Positions 47,416 through 56,736 are shown, counted from the stretch's first letter. The stretch: DNA of 64,000 nt from Bacteroidota bacterium (GCA_018266055.1 JAFDYT010000017.1:62001-126000); one strand, 5' to 3'. The notes: a model not told the origin generated them from the letters alone. Numbers and translations: made by a program.

Positions 47416-47661
47416 ATGAAAACACCACTTAAATTTCTCGCCTTCCTGATGGTATGTGCGTTTCTGACTACAAGCCTTTTGGCGCAAGACCAAAAGCCAA
47501 AGAAAGACGACAAGAAAGACAAGGATAAGAAGGAAATGAAGGATAAGAAAGATAAGGATAAGGACAAAGACAAGGACAAGGACAAAGAGCACAAGGAGCA
47601 TAAAGATCACAAAGACCACGATAAAGACAAAAAGGACAAAGACAAGAAAAAGAAAGACTAG
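47416..47661 (+). CDS. Small secreted Lys/Asp-rich protein
   Basis: 81 residues. A signal peptide (FLAFLMVCAFLTTSLLAQ) is followed by about 60 residues made only of Lys, Asp, Glu, His and Met, in runs such as KDKDKDKDKDKEHKEHKD. It is a disordered polyampholyte with near-balanced charge; metal or surface binding is possible. The upstream extension of the frame to 47341 lacks a sensible start. A terminator follows at once. Pairs of aaGGAcAA-like hexamers show it grew by short tandem duplication. Confidence 0.7.
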   Translation: MKTPLKFLAFLMVCAFLTTSLLAQDQKPKKDDKKDKDKKEMKDKKDKDKDKDKDKDKEHKEHKDHKDHDKDKKDKDKKKKD

Positions 47662-47674
47662 TCTGGTCGCATTT

Positions 47675-47702
47675 AAAAGGGTGAAGAAATTCACCCTTTT
47701 TT
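47675..47702 (+). terminator. Rho-independent terminator after the Lys/Asp-rich gene
   Basis: AAAAGGGTGAA-GAAA-TTCACCCTTTTTT, a perfect stem with a T-run, 14 bases after the stop. Confidence 0.88.
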
Positions 47703-47726
47703 ATTTTTGTACTTTACAATTGGATC

Positions 47727-48194
47727 ATGATGACTACACTTCAATTACAACGTACCAATTCCACTCATCCGGATTTCGTCACACTGGTTCGCTCACTCGA
47801 CGAATACCTCGCTGTGTGCGATGGTGAAGAGCATTCATTCTATCATCAATTTAACCAAATCGTCAATCTAAATTACGTAGTGATCGCCTTCGCGGATGGC
47901 ATAGCAGTAGGCTGCGGCGCCATCAAACCTTTTGACAATACAAGCATGGAAATAAAGCGAATGTTTGTAGCACCAACTCATCGCGGGCATGGGATTGCCG
48001 CCCGAATTGTAGGTGAGCTCGAAGCCTGGGCCACAGAACTTGGCCACCAGCGCTGCGTGCTCGAAACCGGAAAGCGACAACCGGAAGCCATTCACTTGTA
48101 TACCAAGTGCGGTTACACCATCATCCCTAACTATGGGCAGTATCAGGGTATGGAAAACAGCGTCTGCTTTGCCCGCCATCTCCCGGCTCTATAA
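47727..48194 (+). CDS. GNAT-family N-acetyltransferase
   Basis: 155 residues of the GNAT fold, which transfers an acetyl group from acetyl-CoA to an amine. The CoA-binding motif A is FVAPTHRGHGIAARIVGELE and motif B is the CVLETGKRQPEAIHLYTKCG region. The substrate is not evident. Single gene starting 25 bases after a terminator; two adjacent ATG codons are available. Confidence 0.9.
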   Translation: MMTTLQLQRTNSTHPDFVTLVRSLDEYLAVCDGEEHSFYHQFNQIVNLNYVVIAFADGIAVGCGAIKPFDNTSMEIKRMFVAPTHRGHGIAARIVGELEAWATELGHQRCVLETGKRQPEAIHLYTKCGYTIIPNYGQYQGMENSVCFARHLPAL

Positions 48195-48293
48195 TACACG
48201 ATCTTCTTGTCGGAATAGGACGCTAAATTGTCGTGCCCTACCCTTCTGCGTAAGTGCTGACTTCATTATCTTTGATTACCGAAAATTATATCT

Positions 48294-48674
48294 ATGAAAG
48301 GATCGATCGCTTCATCCATTGACGAATACATCGCCGGATTCCCCAACGACATACAAAAAAGGCTTAAAGACATTCGTGCCACGGTGCGCAAAGCGGCACC
48401 AGAAGCCGAAGAAGCAATCAAGTACGCAATGCCCACCTTTGTGCTTAATGGCAATCTCGTTCACTTTGCTGCATTCAAAAATCACATCGGGTTTTACCCG
48501 ACGCCCAACGGCATAGAAAGTTTCAAGAAAGAACTCTCAGCCTACAAAGGCGCAAAAGGATCCGTACAGTTTCCGTTGGATCAGCCTTTGCCGCTAGGTT
48601 TAATTGAGCGAATCGTGAAATACAGGGTCGCCAAAAACAGCGAGCTCGCAAAATCAAAAAAGAAGAAAGCGTGA
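48294..48674 (+). CDS. DUF1801 / YdhG-like protein
   Basis: 126 residues with the DUF1801 pattern: PEAEEAIKYAMPTFVLNGNL and FAAFKNHIGFYPTPNGIESF, then KGSVQFPLDQPLPLGLIERI. A basic tail (KSKKKKA) ends it. A Bacillus relative is reported as a frataxin-like iron chaperone; other members have no known role. Convergent with the ABC exporter operon, 2 bases away. Confidence 0.85.
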   Translation: MKGSIASSIDEYIAGFPNDIQKRLKDIRATVRKAAPEAEEAIKYAMPTFVLNGNLVHFAAFKNHIGFYPTPNGIESFKKELSAYKGAKGSVQFPLDQPLPLGLIERIVKYRVAKNSELAKSKKKKA

Positions 48675-48676
48675 AG

Positions 48677-49795
48677 TTAACTGCGCTTGCGGTAGTTCCA
48701 TACGGCAAGTCCATTTAGTATCACGGCAAAACCAAACGTAGCAAGGATGTGAAATCGGATGTCGTGCAGTGTACTTCCTTTGAGAACCACCATCCGCATC
48801 ACCTCAATGAAATATGCTACCGGATTAATCTTTGTAAACCACTGAGCCCACTCGGGCATACTGTCAATCGAGGTGTATAAACCGCCGAGCAGAATGAACA
48901 CAATCATCATAAAGAATGACAAGAGCATCGCCTGCTGTTGGGTATTGGCAAACGTAGACACCAGCAAACCTAATCCCAATACAGCCAGAAGGTAGATGGC
49001 GGCGTAAATGTAAATAGTAAGGAAACTTCCAGCCGGTAGAATGCCATATACCAACCTTGAAAGCAACAATCCAATAGAAAGGATCACAAGGCCGAGCACC
49101 CAAAACGGAATAAGCTTACCTAGAATGAACTGATACTTGCGAATGGGTGTCACATTGATTTGCTCGATGGTGCCCACTTCTTTTTCTTTTACAATGTTCA
49201 ACGCCGACAAGAATGCACCTACCAGCGTGACGAGGATGACGAGAATTCCCGGCACCATAAAGAACCTGTAGTTCATCAATGGGTTAAACCAGTTGATCGA
49301 CGAAATGGCAATCACCGGCTGCGGATTCATTCGGGGAAATTGAACCCAGTCCAAGCGTATCTCCTGATTAAAATCGGCAATGATGCTCCGCAGGTAAGCG
49401 CTGCCCAGGTTTGCCTTGGTTCCATTAATAGCATTGATCGCCAGAAACAACGTCGATTTGTCTTCACGTACAATTTGTTTTTCAAATGCAGACGGAATCT
49501 GTAATACCAGGTCAGCCTGATCCTTTTCCACCAACGTGAGCGCTTTGTTGTAAGAGTCGGTGTAATCGACAAGTGTGAAGTACGCCGTAGAGGTAATCTT
49601 GTTGACCAGCTTTCTGGAGTATGGAGAGTGATCGTAATCTACCACCACAATTTTTACATTCTTCACCTCATAGTCGGCGGCCAGCGGCATCACCAAAAGT
49701 TGTACCGCAGGCATCATGAAGATCATGCGCAAGATGGCCGAGTTGCGAAACACCTGACGGAATTCTTTTTCCAATAAGATAAGAAGCGATCTCAT
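48677..49795 (-). CDS. ABC-2 type exporter permease, distal
   Basis: 372 residues: one N-terminal membrane helix, a long extracytoplasmic domain (about 45-175) and five C-terminal helices, the ABC2_membrane_3 plan of YhhJ/YbhR. A conserved stretch near the cytoplasmic side is NIVKEKEVGTIEQINVTPIR. It is the last gene of the exporter operon and overlaps the preceding permease by 4 bases. The two permeases probably form a heterodimer. Confidence 0.92.
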   Translation of the reverse strand: MRSLLILLEKEFRQVFRNSAILRMIFMMPAVQLLVMPLAADYEVKNVKIVVVDYDHSPYSRKLVNKITSTAYFTLVDYTDSYNKALTLVEKDQADLVLQIPSAFEKQIVREDKSTLFLAINAINGTKANLGSAYLRSIIADFNQEIRLDWVQFPRMNPQPVIAISSINWFNPLMNYRFFMVPGILVILVTLVGAFLSALNIVKEKEVGTIEQINVTPIRKYQFILGKLIPFWVLGLVILSIGLLLSRLVYGILPAGSFLTIYIYAAIYLLAVLGLGLLVSTFANTQQQAMLLSFFMMIVFILLGGLYTSIDSMPEWAQWFTKINPVAYFIEVMRMVVLKGSTLHDIRFHILATFGFAVILNGLAVWNYRKRS

Positions 49796-50898
49796 TCCAG
49801 TCGGGTTTTAAAGTTGCGCACACTAACTGCCAGGAAGAATACCGTCATTGCGCCAAGGATTAACGTCTCCTTCCACACAAAATCAAAACCAAGTCCTTTG
49901 ATCATCACGTTCTTCACGATGTAATAAAACCATTTGGAAGGAACGATGTTGGAGATCACCTGCAGCGGGATCGGCATGTTCTCTACGGGAAACATAAAGC
50001 CACTCAACATGATGGTGGGCAGAAAAAGACCCATCAGTGAAATCAGCATAGCTGTTTGCTGCGAATCAGCAGCGGAAGAAATCAAAAGACCAAGAGCCAA
50101 TACGCTAACTGTAAACAAAAGGCACTCGCTCACCAGCAAAACCAGGCTCCCCTGAATAGGCACATCAAGCACGAACACGCTGAGTAAAAGAATACTGGCG
50201 ATGTTCACCGCCGACAATAAAAAATAAGGTACCATCTTGGCGACGATCACACGCATGGGCACAATGGGCGACACGAGGATGACCTCCATCGTTCCCAGTT
50301 CGCGTTCACGCACTATGGAAATGGAAGTCATCATGGCGCACACCAGCATGAGTACCATGGCCATCACGCCGGGTACAAAACTGTAAGAGCCTTTCATCTG
50401 TGGATTGTAAAGCATGCGCAACTCGGTGTTTATCGCGTAAGGCAAATCCAACCTGCCACGCATGTCATTTTGATAATCCATGACGATACTGCTCGCATAG
50501 TTCACCAAGGTGTTGGCCACATTCGGATCAGTAGCATCAGCAATCAATTGAATGGTGGATTTATTTTCGTGCAGTAGTTCGTTCTGAAAGCCGACAGGAA
50601 AAACCACCGCCATTTTTATCTTGCCCTGACGGAAGGTCGGTTCGAGAGTAGCGTTGGAAGAAATATTTTCTACCACCTCAAAGTAGCGGCTTGCCTCCAG
50701 CCGTTGAATCACTGCCCGCGACGCGTCGTCTTTCGCGTTATCCAGAATGCCGATGTGCGAGTTCTTCACTTCGTTGGTCAACGCAAATCCGAAAATCAAA
50801 ATCTGAATCAGCGGCATACCAAACAAAATCAGTAGCGTGCGCTTGTCGCGCCACACGTGCAGAAATTCTTTTCGTATAAAAAACAGAAATTGCTTCAT
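49792..50898 (-). CDS. ABC-2 type exporter permease, proximal
   Basis: 368 residues with the same plan as its partner: one N-terminal helix, a periplasmic domain, five C-terminal helices, and SIVRERELGTMEVILVSPIV as the coupling region. Similar to YbhS/YhhJ. Lies 2 bases after the second ATPase gene and overlaps the distal permease by 4 bases. Confidence 0.92.
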   Translation of the reverse strand: MKQFLFFIRKEFLHVWRDKRTLLILFGMPLIQILIFGFALTNEVKNSHIGILDNAKDDASRAVIQRLEASRYFEVVENISSNATLEPTFRQGKIKMAVVFPVGFQNELLHENKSTIQLIADATDPNVANTLVNYASSIVMDYQNDMRGRLDLPYAINTELRMLYNPQMKGSYSFVPGVMAMVLMLVCAMMTSISIVRERELGTMEVILVSPIVPMRVIVAKMVPYFLLSAVNIASILLLSVFVLDVPIQGSLVLLVSECLLFTVSVLALGLLISSAADSQQTAMLISLMGLFLPTIMLSGFMFPVENMPIPLQVISNIVPSKWFYYIVKNVMIKGLGFDFVWKETLILGAMTVFFLAVSVRNFKTRLE

Positions 50899-50900
50899 GG

Positions 50901-51638
50901 TTAGTCGTCTCCGCGTTTCGCTTTTCGGGCCAGTTTCAAAAACACATCGCTCATTCCCTCCGCATTAAAATTGGCTTTCAATTCTTTGGGCGTACCCAGG
51001 GCCTCTATTCGTCCGTCCACCATAATCGATACACGATGGCAATACTCGGCTTCGTCCATATAATGCGTAGTCACGAAAATGGTAGTTCCTTTGCTGGCCG
51101 CTTCGTAAATCATCGTCCAGAATTCGCGGCGTGTAATTGGGTCAACACCACCTGTCGGCTCGTCGAGGAAAACAATTTTAGGTTGATGTAAAATCGCCAC
51201 AGAGAAAGAAAGCTTTTGACGCCAGCCAAGTGGCAACGATTTTACGAGCACGTTAGCCTCATTAGTAATATTCAGATTGGCAAGCACCTCGGCGGTACGT
51301 GATTTTATTTCGGCATTGGTAAGTCCGTAGATCCCTCCATAAAACCGGATGTTTTCACGTACGGTCAGATCCTCGTACAAGGAAAACTTCTGGCTCATGT
51401 AGCCAATGCGTCGCTTGATTTTCTCAGCGTGTGTGTTGAGATCCAGCCCCGCCACCATGGCCTCGCCACTCGTGGGCAATGACAATCCACACAACATGCG
51501 CATGGCCGTAGTTTTACCTGCTCCATTGGCACCGAGAAAACCAAAGATCTCTCCCTCGGCTACATCAAAGGTGATGTGGTCCACGGCGGTGAAATTGGCA
51601 AACCGCTTGGTAAGGTTGTTTACTTCAATGGCTTTCAT
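50901..51638 (-). CDS. ABC exporter ATPase, second
   Basis: 245 residues, one nucleotide-binding domain. Walker A is GANGAGKTTAMRML, followed by a Q loop. Walker B is KIVFLDEPTGGVDPITR and the switch histidine lies in FVTTHYMDEAEY. The ABC signature is degenerate: where LSGGQ is expected the text reads SLPLGWRQKLSFS. It overlaps the first ATPase by 14 bases. Together with that gene it resembles the two halves of the fused YbhF/YhiH ATPase. Confidence 0.93.
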   Translation of the reverse strand: MKAIEVNNLTKRFANFTAVDHITFDVAEGEIFGFLGANGAGKTTAMRMLCGLSLPTSGEAMVAGLDLNTHAEKIKRRIGYMSQKFSLYEDLTVRENIRFYGGIYGLTNAEIKSRTAEVLANLNITNEANVLVKSLPLGWRQKLSFSVAILHQPKIVFLDEPTGGVDPITRREFWTMIYEAASKGTTIFVTTHYMDEAEYCHRVSIMVDGRIEALGTPKELKANFNAEGMSDVFLKLARKAKRGDD

Positions 51639-52560
51639 GCGCAGTGGTGGTCATCAATTCCATAAAGCAATCTTCAATATTGGGGGCAATCAAGCGGGCC
51701 TCCAATTGGTGATGGTTCCGTTCGAGCAGTTTCCTCTCAATTGCCGCGACATCCGTTCCGGCCTTAAACACCACATGATGATGCTGGCCAAACGGATAGC
51801 ACGATTTCACTTCGTCAAAACCCCGCAAGTCGATCATCAACTGATACATGTTGTCGCTCGCCATTTGCCAAAGCGGCTGCTCGAATTTCTGTTCAATTCC
51901 TTTTGGGGTATCAATTTGTAATATTCTTCCCTCCTGAATGAGCGCCACACGGTCGCACAGACCTGCTTCATCCATGTACGGTGTGGAAACCACAATGGTG
52001 ATTTCCTGTTGCTGAAGCTGTCGAAGCAGTTCCCAGAATTCCTTTCGCGACACCGCGTCCACACCCGTGGTAGGTTCATCAAGAAATAACACTGAGGGCT
52101 TGTGGATGAGCGCGCAACTAAGCGCGAGTTTTTGCTTCATCCCTCCAGAGAGTGCTCCCGCCTTTCGGTCTTTGAATCTCTCAATCTGAATGTAAATGTC
52201 TTTGATGAGGTGATAATTCTGTTCGATGGTGGTATTGAAGAGTGTCGCAAAAAAGGAAAGATTCTCCTGCACGCTCAAGTCCTGATAGAGCGAAAACTTG
52301 CCTGGCATGTAGCCCACGCGCTTGCGTATCTCTTTGAAATCATTGACCACATCCAACCCATCGACAGACGCGTTGCCCGAATTGGCCAGCATCAGCGTGG
52401 TGAGAATACGGAAGAGCGTCGTCTTGCCCGCGCCGTCCGGGCCAATCAACCCAAACAGCTCGCCGCGCTTTACGTCAAAGGAAATATCCTTCAACGCATC
52501 AACGTTGCTTTTCTCTTTCAGAAAACGTTTAGAAATATGGTTGACTTCTACGGCGTTCAT
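51625..52560 (-). CDS. ABC exporter ATPase, first
   Basis: 311 residues. Nucleotide-binding domain with Walker A GPDGAGKTTLFRIL, a proper signature ALSGGMKQKLALS, Walker B VLFLDEPTTGVDAVSR and a degenerate switch (VVSTPYMDEAG, proline where histidine is usual). So one ATPase of the pair lacks a good signature and the other lacks the switch histidine, which implies one full and one impaired site in a heterodimer. A C-terminal extension of about 70 residues is present. Confidence 0.93.
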   Translation of the reverse strand: MNAVEVNHISKRFLKEKSNVDALKDISFDVKRGELFGLIGPDGAGKTTLFRILTTLMLANSGNASVDGLDVVNDFKEIRKRVGYMPGKFSLYQDLSVQENLSFFATLFNTTIEQNYHLIKDIYIQIERFKDRKAGALSGGMKQKLALSCALIHKPSVLFLDEPTTGVDAVSRKEFWELLRQLQQQEITIVVSTPYMDEAGLCDRVALIQEGRILQIDTPKGIEQKFEQPLWQMASDNMYQLMIDLRGFDEVKSCYPFGQHHHVVFKAGTDVAAIERKLLERNHHQLEARLIAPNIEDCFMELMTTTAHESH

Positions 52561-52563
52561 CCC

Positions 52564-53463
52564 CTATTTGAATTTCACTTCACCGTACATTCCTAGCTTC
52601 AAAAAGCCGTCATTCTTTACAAGAATTTTAATGGCATACACCAGGTTGGCGCGTTCGTCTTTTGTCTGAATAGTCTTTGGCGTAAACTCCGCTTTATCCG
52701 AAACCCACGCGATCGTGCCGGTATAAGTCTTGTACTCTTTAGCTCCCTTATCCACATTGATCTTCACTTCCTGCCCGAGTTTTATTTCAGACAATTGTGT
52801 GCCCGAGATGTACACACGCAACACTATTGTCGACAAGTCTGCAATTTTATATAACGCCTTGCCGGGATTTACGACTTCATCCTGCAAGGTGTATTGTGTA
52901 AGCACCGTGCCTGCCATCGGGTTAGTAATAATTGATTTTTTCAATTGATCTTCGATCTGATCCAGTTGCGCTTTGTAGGGAAGAGTTTCGGTTTGCAATG
53001 AGCGAGTGGTAATGGTCAGCGACGACTGCAATGCATCGTATTGCTTTTTAAGCAAATCAATTTGTGCATTGTAGTCATCCAATTGCTTTTGTGTGGCCGC
53101 ATCGGCTTTCAACAGGTTTTCAACACGCTTCTTTTCGCGGGTAGCGGTGGCCAGTTGTTCTGTTATGGTCGACAATTGCACTGCAGTGTTCGGCTGCTTT
53201 GCCAGAACTGCATTGATGGAATATTGATATTGTTTCTTTCGCAGGTAAAGCTGCGTGGTGTCTACATAACCCACTACCTCATTTGCCGACAACGTCTGCC
53301 CTTCTTTGATGTTGAGCTTCATTACCTTTCCTGAGGCTTCTGCAGAGACAATCACTTCATCGGCTTCGAAATTTCCTGTCGCGTCAAAGTCTCCTGAGTT
53401 TGTTGAGCACGAAGTTGCCGCTATCGCCAGCAGGCCGCAAAAGATTACACTATAGTTTTTCAT
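52564..53463 (-). CDS. Membrane-fusion (HlyD-like) periplasmic adaptor lipoprotein
   Basis: About 299 residues from the ATG at 53463 (the frame is open to 53499). A lipoprotein signal (FCGLLAIAATSC) is followed by biotinyl-lipoyl and hairpin regions (EASGKVMKLNIKEGQTL; coiled coil about 90-180) and a beta barrel. It links the inner-membrane ABC exporter to the TolC-type channel encoded just upstream. Chosen start avoids overlap with tolC and places the lipobox at residue 20 or so. Confidence 0.92.
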   Translation of the reverse strand: MKNYSVIFCGLLAIAATSCSTNSGDFDATGNFEADEVIVSAEASGKVMKLNIKEGQTLSANEVVGYVDTTQLYLRKKQYQYSINAVLAKQPNTAVQLSTITEQLATATREKKRVENLLKADAATQKQLDDYNAQIDLLKKQYDALQSSLTITTRSLQTETLPYKAQLDQIEDQLKKSIITNPMAGTVLTQYTLQDEVVNPGKALYKIADLSTIVLRVYISGTQLSEIKLGQEVKINVDKGAKEYKTYTGTIAWVSDKAEFTPKTIQTKDERANLVYAIKILVKNDGFLKLGMYGEVKFK

Positions 53464-53488
53464 TCGCATGATCATTTGAATTTCTCTT

Positions 53489-54763
53489 TTAATTCCCAAC
53501 TGTATTTTGATAATTCACCTGCGCCAGCATCAGCTGCACACGATGAAGGGTTTGATTTTGTTTGGCCTGATCTTCGGCGTTGAGCTCGCGCAGATAGTCG
53601 TTGGCGGTGATCACGCCGTTTTCAAATTGTACTTTGGCAGTATCTTTTATCCGCAAACGCAAAGCAATAATCTGATCGTCCACGCGCATCAACTCATTTA
53701 ACTTATTAATCTCGTTTGAATTTTGCCTAAGCGCCAACTTGGTATTGAAAAGAAAAAAGTCACGCTGAGTATCGACGAGTTGATTGTTTACTTCCAGTAA
53801 TTGCTTGTCGCGATGTGTATTGTAGAACCCGGAGAAATTCCAACTGAAACGGAACCCGCCGAGATAGTAGGTGTCAAATTCATTTTTCAACACATTCAAT
53901 GCAGGCTTGCCGTAACCGGCTTGTAGAAAAAATCCCAGCTTTGGCTGATTGCGGGTGTTGCTCAATAGATACTGCGAATTATATAACAACCGCTGCGCAT
54001 TGTATAAATTCAACTCCGGACGGTTGATGTCCGCTGACTCATTTACTGGCTGGATTGAAGGCGTAATGAGTTTTGTACTTTCATCGAGCGATTGATTGAT
54101 AAAAATTCCGAGCATCTCTACATAAGCCTTTCGCACGGACTTTGTTTCGATAATTCGTTGGTCGGTCTTCAAGATTTCCGCTTGAAGAATATCCTCATTG
54201 CTGCGGAAAGCGGTACCATTTTGAATAGAAGCCTGAATCCGCGAAAGCGAACTTTGCAGGTCTTTCTTTACCAATAACGTTTGTGTCAATTGTTCGTCGA
54301 GCAACAACACACCGAAGAAAAGCTGATTCACCCGATCCTTTATTTTATACAACTCAACTTCGAGCTTTTGATCTTCTACCTGCGCGCTGTTTTCTGAAAG
54401 CGCTGCATTCTGCCGGATGGTTCCTCCGTCTAGTATGGTCTGATTTACTTCACCATAAATTTTGTATTGATCTTTGGAGAGTGGCTTGATCGAAAGACCT
54501 GGCAGATCAATGGGCACGCGCGTCACATCGGATTGATACGTGGCTTGAGCCGCCAGCGAAAACTGAGGTAGATATCCGCTGCGTGCATTGGCAACCGAAT
54601 ATTCCTTAGACTGGCTGATCAGTTCCTTTTGTTTGATCAGCGGATAATTATTCTTGCTGAGTTCATAGCACTGCTCAAGCGTGAGCTGAGCCAAGGCATT
54701 CGTGGAGAGGAATAAAAGCAGGAATAATAAAACGGTAGCGGCGGAGTATCGTGTCTTTATCAT
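53489..54763 (-). CDS. TolC-family outer-membrane channel
   Basis: 424 residues from the ATG at 54763, which begins a signal peptide (SAATVLLFLLLFLSTNALAQ). Two OEP-type repeats follow, with LTLEQCYELSKNNYPLIKQK at the start and the second-repeat segment ending in VQLMLAQVNYQNTVGN. First gene of a six-gene exporter operon, outer-membrane component. No regulator gene is adjacent. The 317 bases upstream hold no gene; they contain a possible promoter region shared with the divergent YCII gene. Confidence 0.9.
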   Translation of the reverse strand: MIKTRYSAATVLLFLLLFLSTNALAQLTLEQCYELSKNNYPLIKQKELISQSKEYSVANARSGYLPQFSLAAQATYQSDVTRVPIDLPGLSIKPLSKDQYKIYGEVNQTILDGGTIRQNAALSENSAQVEDQKLEVELYKIKDRVNQLFFGVLLLDEQLTQTLLVKKDLQSSLSRIQASIQNGTAFRSNEDILQAEILKTDQRIIETKSVRKAYVEMLGIFINQSLDESTKLITPSIQPVNESADINRPELNLYNAQRLLYNSQYLLSNTRNQPKLGFFLQAGYGKPALNVLKNEFDTYYLGGFRFSWNFSGFYNTHRDKQLLEVNNQLVDTQRDFFLFNTKLALRQNSNEINKLNELMRVDDQIIALRLRIKDTAKVQFENGVITANDYLRELNAEDQAKQNQTLHRVQLMLAQVNYQNTVGN

Positions 54764-55101
54764 CGCGGTTAGCTTAAATCTCATGACCTGAATTACGGAC
54801 TCAAATGTAAAGTGAAATTAATAAGCGAATAGGGCTTTGTATCTTAAAAAGGGGTTTTTGAAAGCGAAGTGTCTGAAATTGGTTTTAAGTTGTGGGTTGT
54901 AATTGGGCGCATCGCAGCGTTGCGTCATAACCCGGGATTCTATGCCTTCTGTGCACTACCCAATCCCGTTGCGCACCACTAAAAGTTAGATTAACTTGTA
55001 CACAGGCATTAAAATAAATTTCACTTTGCCTGTCCAAATTGAACAAACTCGTTTGTAATGGTAGTATTAAAAACCATTTTATCACTTAAACACACACTTG
55101 T

Positions 55102-55455
55102 ATGAATGAATACGCATTGCTCATGAGACACGAAGACGGCTCGAAAGTAGCATCGCCCGAACAAATGCAAATCTGGATGAAACAAACCATGGATTGGATT
55201 GGCGGCATCGCGGCGCAAAATAAATTTGTATCCGGCACCGGACTTCTTTTCGATGGCGCTAAAGTTGTGGGGCACAAAAATGTGGTCACTAACGGGCCTT
55301 TCGGCGACATCAAGGAAACCCTGGGCGGACTGATGATTGTTAAAGCCGAGTCGGTGGACGAAGCCATTGAATTTGCCAAAGGTTGTCCCGTATTGCAGGG
55401 TGCAGGCAATACTGTAGAAGTACGTCAAATCGCCAAGTCTGACGGCGTTCATTAA
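55102..55455 (+). CDS. YCII-related (DGPF) protein
   Basis: 117 residues of the YciI-like DGPF family, with the marker TNGPFGDIKETLGG near the middle. The fold is a ferredoxin-like dimer, function unknown. DGPF proteins are well known as genomic partners of ECF42-type sigma factors, and one follows here after a terminator. A hairpin between the two genes could lower transcription of the sigma gene. Confidence 0.9.
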   Translation: MNEYALLMRHEDGSKVASPEQMQIWMKQTMDWIGGIAAQNKFVSGTGLLFDGAKVVGHKNVVTNGPFGDIKETLGGLMIVKAESVDEAIEFAKGCPVLQGAGNTVEVRQIAKSDGVH

Positions 55456-55462
55456 CCTGTAA

Positions 55463-55489
55463 GGCCCCTGCGTAAAGGCAGGGGCTTTT
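55463..55489 (+). terminator. Rho-independent terminator between YCII and the sigma gene
   Basis: GGCCCCTGC-GTAAAG-GCAGGGGCTTTT, strong stem with a short T-run; it ends 3 bases before the sigma factor start codon, so it may attenuate rather than stop transcription. Confidence 0.75.
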
Positions 55490-55492
55490 CCT

Positions 55493-56710
55493 ATGTCGCA
55501 ACACGACCTCATCCCTCACCTTTTCCGGATTGAATTCAGGAAAATCACGGCGGTGCTCTGCAAGCACTTCGGGCTGGAGCATGTGGAAGTGGCGGAAGAT
55601 ATTGCCAGCGAGACTTTCCTGTTGGCCATGGAGACATGGAAATATCAGGGCATCCCTCCTAATCCTACCGGCTGGCTTTACACTACGGCCAAGAATAAAG
55701 TCAAAAATCTTCTCCACCGCGATCAAATTTTCAAAACCAACGTGGCCCAAAACCTTTCGCACGATATAACGCTGGAGCCTGCTGAGCCCGACCTAAGTGA
55801 GCCTAACATTACCGATAGTCAGTTGCAGATGCTGTTTGCCATCTGCCATCCGGCTATTGCACCGGAAGCACAGATCGGGTTGGCACTGCGGTTGTTGTGT
55901 GGGTTTGGGATTGAAGAAATCGCAACCGCATTTCTCACCAACACAGAAACGATCAGCAAGCGATTGTATCGGGCCAAAGAAAAACTGCGCGAAGAAAGGA
56001 TTTCGTTGCATGCCACAGAGGCCGCCATCCACGACCGACTGGAAGCGGTACTCACTACGATCTATCTGTTGTTCAACGAAGGCTATTATTCCGAAAGCTC
56101 AGACACCGTGCTACGTGAAGACTTTTGTCACGAAGCCATGCGGCTCACGACGTTGCTTCTGGACAATCCGCAGACAAGCTTACCTAAAGTGCACGCGCTG
56201 TTTGCACTGATGTGCTTTCACTCCTCTCGCTTCAAAGCACGCACCAGCGCTACCGGTGAACTCATTCTCTATGCCGACCAGGATGAAACCTTATGGGACA
56301 AGACCTTAATTACGAAAGGAGCCTTTCATTTGCATCAGGCATCACATGGGGAGCTTACACGCTATCATCTTGAGGCGGGAATTGCTTACTGGCATACTGT
56401 CAAAGAAGACACGCACGAGAAGTGGGAAGCCATCCTGCAGTTGTATAACCGACTTTTACAAATTGAATATTCACCCATCGCGGCGCTCAACCGCACCTTT
56501 GCACTCGCCAAGGCCAACGGAAAAGCTGCCGCCCTCGCCGAAGCAGAGAAACTCCAGCTCACTACCAATCCTTTTTACTATACACTTCTCGGCGAGCTTT
56601 ATACAGGCATTGACAATGCAAAAGCAAAAGATTGCTTTCGGCAGGCTCTTGCGCTAGCAAAAAGTTCTGGAGATAAGCACACTATTCAAAAAAGAATGGA
56701 TGAATTGTGA
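55493..56710 (+). CDS. ECF42-type RNA polymerase sigma factor with C-terminal helical extension
   Basis: 405 residues. Sigma region 2 (about 5-75, with AEDIASETFLLAMETWKYQG) and region 4 (about 105-165, LRLLCGFGIEEIATAF and TISKRLYRAKEKLREE) are followed by a 230-residue helical extension with TPR-like features (SPIAALNRTFALAKANGKAA). This extended form, next to a DGPF protein, is the ECF42 group, in which the extension is needed for activity. No anti-sigma gene is present, as usual for this group. Confidence 0.93.
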   Translation: MSQHDLIPHLFRIEFRKITAVLCKHFGLEHVEVAEDIASETFLLAMETWKYQGIPPNPTGWLYTTAKNKVKNLLHRDQIFKTNVAQNLSHDITLEPAEPDLSEPNITDSQLQMLFAICHPAIAPEAQIGLALRLLCGFGIEEIATAFLTNTETISKRLYRAKEKLREERISLHATEAAIHDRLEAVLTTIYLLFNEGYYSESSDTVLREDFCHEAMRLTTLLLDNPQTSLPKVHALFALMCFHSSRFKARTSATGELILYADQDETLWDKTLITKGAFHLHQASHGELTRYHLEAGIAYWHTVKEDTHEKWEAILQLYNRLLQIEYSPIAALNRTFALAKANGKAAALAEAEKLQLTTNPFYYTLLGELYTGIDNAKAKDCFRQALALAKSSGDKHTIQKRMDEL

Positions 56711-56736
56711 ATGTTGTTGAAATTGGCTTTTTGCAA

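Noticed and set aside
47350..47694. Minus-strand hydrophobic frame opposite the Lys/Asp-rich gene
   Set aside because: Leu/Val/Phe run is the complement of GAC/AAG repeats; the plus-strand signal peptide and terminator favour the other strand.
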